7,510 nucleotides of DNA from Pseudomonadota bacterium (lineage in GTDB: Bacteria > Pseudomonadota > Alphaproteobacteria > Rhizobiales > Rhizobiaceae), in contig JAEYXI010000178.1 of NCBI GenBank assembly GCA_023428515.1, forward strand, positions 1 to 7,510, read 5' to 3'. The notes below the pieces were generated by a model. The model did not search any database. It worked only from the letters and a program-made list of their open reading frames with translations, and had not been told where the DNA came from. Of this stretch, positions 7,037-7,510 are shown one piece after another. Both the position numbers and the translations under genes were made by a program. The first letter of the stretch is position 1; the number at the start of each line of letters is the position of its first letter.

Positions 7037-7510
7037 TGGACAGCGTGCTCAGCTTCGTTCCCATCTGGGCGATGATCCTCGCCGTCGGCATCTTCCTCTA
7101 CGTGCTGCTCGACGGCTTCGATCTCGGTGTCGGCATCCTGTACGGCTTCGAGCCGGACCTGCAGTCGCGCAACCTGGTGATGAATTCCATCGCGCCGATC
7201 TGGGACGGCAACGAGACCTGGCTGGTACTCGGCGGGCTGGCGCTGCTCGCGGCCTTCCCGCTGGCCTTCGCCATTATTATCCCGGCGCTCTATTTCCCGG
7301 TGCTTCTGATGCTGCTGGCGCTGATTTTCCGGGGCGTCGCTTTCGAATTCCGATTTCGCGACGCTGAGCACAAGACTTTCTGGGATCACGGCTTCTTCTA
7401 TGGCTCGGCGCTGGCCGCCTTCGCGCAAGGCGTGATGCTGGGCGCTTTCATCGACGGGTTCGAGACCAGCGGCCGCGAATTCGTCGGCTCGTCCTTCGAT
7501 TTCCTGTCGC
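7036..7510 (+). CDS. cioB: Cytochrome bd-type quinol oxidase subunit II (CioB), 3' truncated by window edge
   Basis: The first 158 codons of the bd oxidase partner subunit; the frame is open to the window end, and full-length members have about 335-380 residues. Recognisable motifs are LLDGFDLGVG in the first helix, IWDGNETWL with the conserved Asp (E. coli CydB has WDGNQVWL here), and FRGVAFEFRF after the third helix. FAQGVMLGAFIDGF is the usual family segment in the next helix. Two Met codons occur in tandem. ATG at 7036 is preferred because AGGGAG at 7023-7028 lies seven bases upstream; ATG at 7033 would leave four. Either way the start overlaps the cioA stop (TGA 7034-7036). The product stabilises the haem-bearing subunit I. 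A small CydX-like third subunit, if present, lies beyond the window. Confidence 0.95.
   Translation, partial: MDSVLSFVPIWAMILAVGIFLYVLLDGFDLGVGILYGFEPDLQSRNLVMNSIAPIWDGNETWLVLGGLALLAAFPLAFAIIIPALYFPVLLMLLALIFRGVAFEFRFRDAEHKTFWDHGFFYGSALAAFAQGVMLGAFIDGFETSGREFVGSSFDFLS

Noticed and set aside
6883..7428. 181-codon open frame on the - strand at the cioA/cioB junction
   Set aside because: Glu/Arg/Gln-rich antisense shadow of hydrophobic membrane helices, a common artefact in GC-rich membrane protein genes.

Overview
The window is a dense aerobic-respiration locus with every gene on the + strand. High GC, GC-rich third codon positions, stop/start overlaps and the gene families themselves suggest an alphaproteobacterium, most likely of the Rhizobiales/Hyphomicrobiales (Mesorhizobium/Sinorhizobium-like). 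That placement is an inference from protein flavour, not a database match.

Layout. (1) 1-2033: the 3' part of a haem-copper cytochrome c oxidase gene in which subunit I (CtaD) is fused to subunit III (CtaE); its 5' end lies outside the window. (2) 2041-2415: a 124-aa protein with three membrane segments and no named function, probably an accessory subunit or assembly partner. (3) 2412-3044: a caa3-type CtaG assembly factor. (4) 3044-4126: a membrane-anchored cytochrome c with three CXXCH haem sites. (5) 4161-5495: a membrane-anchored or exported PQQ-dependent sugar/sorbosone dehydrogenase-family beta-propeller. (6) 5496-5638: a 143-base intergenic gap ending in a strong Shine-Dalgarno sequence. 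(7) 5639-7036: subunit I of a cyanide-insensitive (short Q-loop) cytochrome bd-type quinol oxidase, CioA. (8) 7036-7510: the 5' part of its partner subunit II, CioB, cut by the window edge.

How they fit together. Genes 1-4 are joined by a 7-base gap, an ATGA overlap and a TGATG overlap, and gene 5 follows after 34 bases, so 1-5 look like one operon. The economical reading is a periplasmic electron chain: the PQQ dehydrogenase oxidises a sugar or aldehyde, the triheme cytochrome collects the electrons, and the fused I/III oxidase reduces O2, with CtaG helping to insert copper. CioAB would be an independent quinol-oxidising branch that bypasses cytochrome c. The dehydrogenase-to-oxidase link is inferred from gene order only.

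Most notable points: the lysine that normally marks the K proton channel of A-type oxidases is a glutamine here (codon 543-545), while the Cu_B/haem histidines, the HPEVY Tyr and the D-channel Glu are intact; the triheme cytochrome combines one monoheme domain with a cytochrome c4-like pair; and an uncharacterised 124-aa membrane protein sits between oxidase and CtaG. No RNA genes, insertion sequences, CRISPR arrays or convincing terminators were seen. I found no clearly unprecedented system; the most original hypothesis is the dedicated PQQ dehydrogenase - triheme cytochrome - fused oxidase module.
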